Assembly: GCA_035253825.1 (NCBI GenBank)
Contig: DATFBM010000044.1
Span: forward strand, 1 to 64,000
Origin: JACCTH01 sp035253825
GTDB taxonomy: Bacteria > Actinomycetota > Acidimicrobiia > Spongiisociales > ZC4RG35
Length of the DNA stretch: 64,000 bases
Direction of reading: 5' to 3'
The position numbers and the translations under genes were made by a program. Below are positions 62,868 to 64,000 of the stretch, piece after piece; the stretch's first letter is position 1; each line of letters opens with the position of its first letter. Below the pieces are notes generated by a model. It saw nothing but the letters and a program-made list of their open reading frames with translations. It was not told where the DNA came from and did no database searches.

Positions 62868-64000
62868 TCGCCTACCATCCGCGATACGGCTTCGGCGACT
62901 TTGGCGCGGGGTACGAATTCCTGGCTCTGCCGGGAGAGGATGCGGACCAGGACCTCACCCTTTGCCCGCTCCTCGGGCCCAGCCAGGACAACTACCTCGA
63001 TGCCGCTCCGATCGGCGTATTTCAGCTGTGAGCCGAGCTTGCGGGGTTCAAGGGAGGATTCGGTGTTGATCCCACCCCCCCGGAGGTCAGCAGCAATCTG
63101 TAGCGCCGCCTCGAGGCCTTCGTCGTCGAGCAGGGCGACCAGCGCCTTGACCGGGCTTTTGGGGGCCGGAAGGATGCCAGCTGATCGTAGCTGCCAAAAG
63201 AGCCGGGAAAGACCGATGGAGATCCCCACCCCCGGCAGCTTGCGATCGGTGTAATGACCGGCGAGGTCGTCGTAACGACCGCCCGAGCAAATGCTGCCCA
63301 GTTCCGGGTGAGCCTCGAGAGTGGTTTCGTAGACGGTCCCTGTGTAGTAGTCGAGGCCGCGGGCGATTCCGAGATCGATGCCAAACCGATGGGAGGGAAC
63401 CCCCAGCTGCCCCAGCAGTGACAGCACCTCTCGTACCTCTCTGACTCCCGGCTCGAGAGCGGGCGCGCTCGCTCTCAACTCGTCGAGCACGGCGAGACCC
63501 CCTTCTCCGGTCACCACTCCGCGCCCCGCTAAGTCGGTCAGTCGCCGGGCGCTCTCCTCCGACGCCCCTTGCTGGCGAAGCGCGGCAATTACCTCATCCG
63601 GTCCCCGCCGCGAAAGCTTGTCGAGCTCGCGCATCATTTGTTCGCCCGATTCCATATCGAGGCTGGTCATCAAGCCAGCCAGCAGCTTTCGGTTGCTGAT
63701 CCCGATCGTGAATTCCCCGATGTCCAGGTTGCCGAACACGGTGTTGATCACCGCTGGAATTTCGGCGTCGTAGCGGAGGCTGAGGGTGTCCTGACCCACG
63801 ACGTCGATGTCGCACTGATAGAACTCCCGAAACCTTCCTTGCTGAGGACGTTCGCCGCGGAAGACTGGTTGCATCTGGTAGCGGCGGAAAGGGAACGTCA
63901 GCTCGTTCCGGTGCTCGGCTACATAACGAGCCAGGGGCACCGTCAGATCGAATCGCAGCGCCAGCTCGGGTTCTTCGCCCTGATCCGCTGCTCCACTCGA
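62864..64000 (-). CDS. hisS: Histidyl-tRNA synthetase, N-terminus beyond window
   Basis: The C-terminal 378 residues of HisRS. The visible part begins in the class II core (ELALRFDLTVPLARYVA), has motif 2 at FRGERPQQGRFREFYQCDID, and the HisRS signature GLDYYTGTVYE. CSGGRYDDLAGHYTDRKLPG and motif 3 ISIGLSRLFWQL follow. The C-terminal anticodon domain starts near SPVKALVALLDDE. The reading frame is open to base 64000 without a start, so roughly the first 60-80 residues lie outside. Confidence 0.97.
   Translation of the reverse strand, partial: SSGAADQGEEPELALRFDLTVPLARYVAEHRNELTFPFRRYQMQPVFRGERPQQGRFREFYQCDIDVVGQDTLSLRYDAEIPAVINTVFGNLDIGEFTIGISNRKLLAGLMTSLDMESGEQMMRELDKLSRRGPDEVIAALRQQGASEESARRLTDLAGRGVVTGEGGLAVLDELRASAPALEPGVREVREVLSLLGQLGVPSHRFGIDLGIARGLDYYTGTVYETTLEAHPELGSICSGGRYDDLAGHYTDRKLPGVGISIGLSRLFWQLRSAGILPAPKSPVKALVALLDDEGLEAALQIAADLRGGGINTESSLEPRKLGSQLKYADRSGIEVVVLAGPEERAKGEVLVRILSRQSQEFVPRAKVAEAVSRMVGE

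Overview
The window is GC-rich, gene-dense chromosomal DNA of a bacterium most consistent with Actinomycetota. Evidence for this is the actinobacterial integration host factor (mIHF) beside gmk, a PriA without ATPase motifs, a PheS with a cysteine cluster and an F420-type nitroreductase-family protein. Thr-rich linkers on the exported proteins hint at an Acidimicrobiia-like lineage, but this is inference. No mobile element, CRISPR array, phage gene or tRNA was found. Almost every gene is on the minus strand, with many 1-4 nt start/stop overlaps. Only two genes are on the plus strand (27942-29618 and 48621-49040).

Layout, left to right; minus-strand transcription runs right to left. 1-358 is the 5' end of 16S rRNA, preceded by a leader with a UUCG hairpin. 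Then come tyrS, mpg, argF, pheT, pheS, a small secreted protein, a flavin monooxygenase, a LuxR/TPR regulator, a SpoU rRNA methylase, and rplT-rpmI-infC. A 103-bp imperfect palindrome of four related units lies between rplT and the methylase gene. A second run (12.5-27.9 kb) is ribH, ribBA, ribE, ribD, a REC-GGDEF regulator, rpe, fmt, def, priA, metK, coaBC, rpoZ, gmk, mihF, an MFS transporter, an SGNH hydrolase and an MBOAT acyltransferase. It is divergent from a GH-like DUF4015 protein. A pyrimidine operon (29.6-39.3 kb) reads efp-nusB-pyrR-pyrB-pyrC-carA-carB-pyrD-pyrF. Then come an alpha/beta hydrolase and a 2,799-residue cyclic beta-1,2-glucan synthase-like protein. A shikimate/cell-envelope run (49-58.5 kb) reads alaS-ruvX-mltG-aroE-DUF4388-prepilin peptidase-aroC-aroK-aroB. 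The right end holds hisS (cut by the window), aspS, rarA and a glucose/sorbosone dehydrogenase-like lipoprotein.

The most informative signals are regulatory. There is a near-canonical PyrR-binding hairpin directly in front of the pyrR ribosome binding site. infC appears to start at AUC behind an attenuator-like terminator. Several genes (mpg, pyrR, aroE, the dehydrogenase, perhaps priA) make sense only with a CTG start, often as a CTGA overlap. The palindrome and a heptamer tandem repeat (carB-pyrD gap) are unexplained. Among proteins, TyrRS lacks both HIGH histidines and has KMSQS, ornithine carbamoyltransferase has an altered STRT motif, and the class 1B PyrD has no pyrK beside it.
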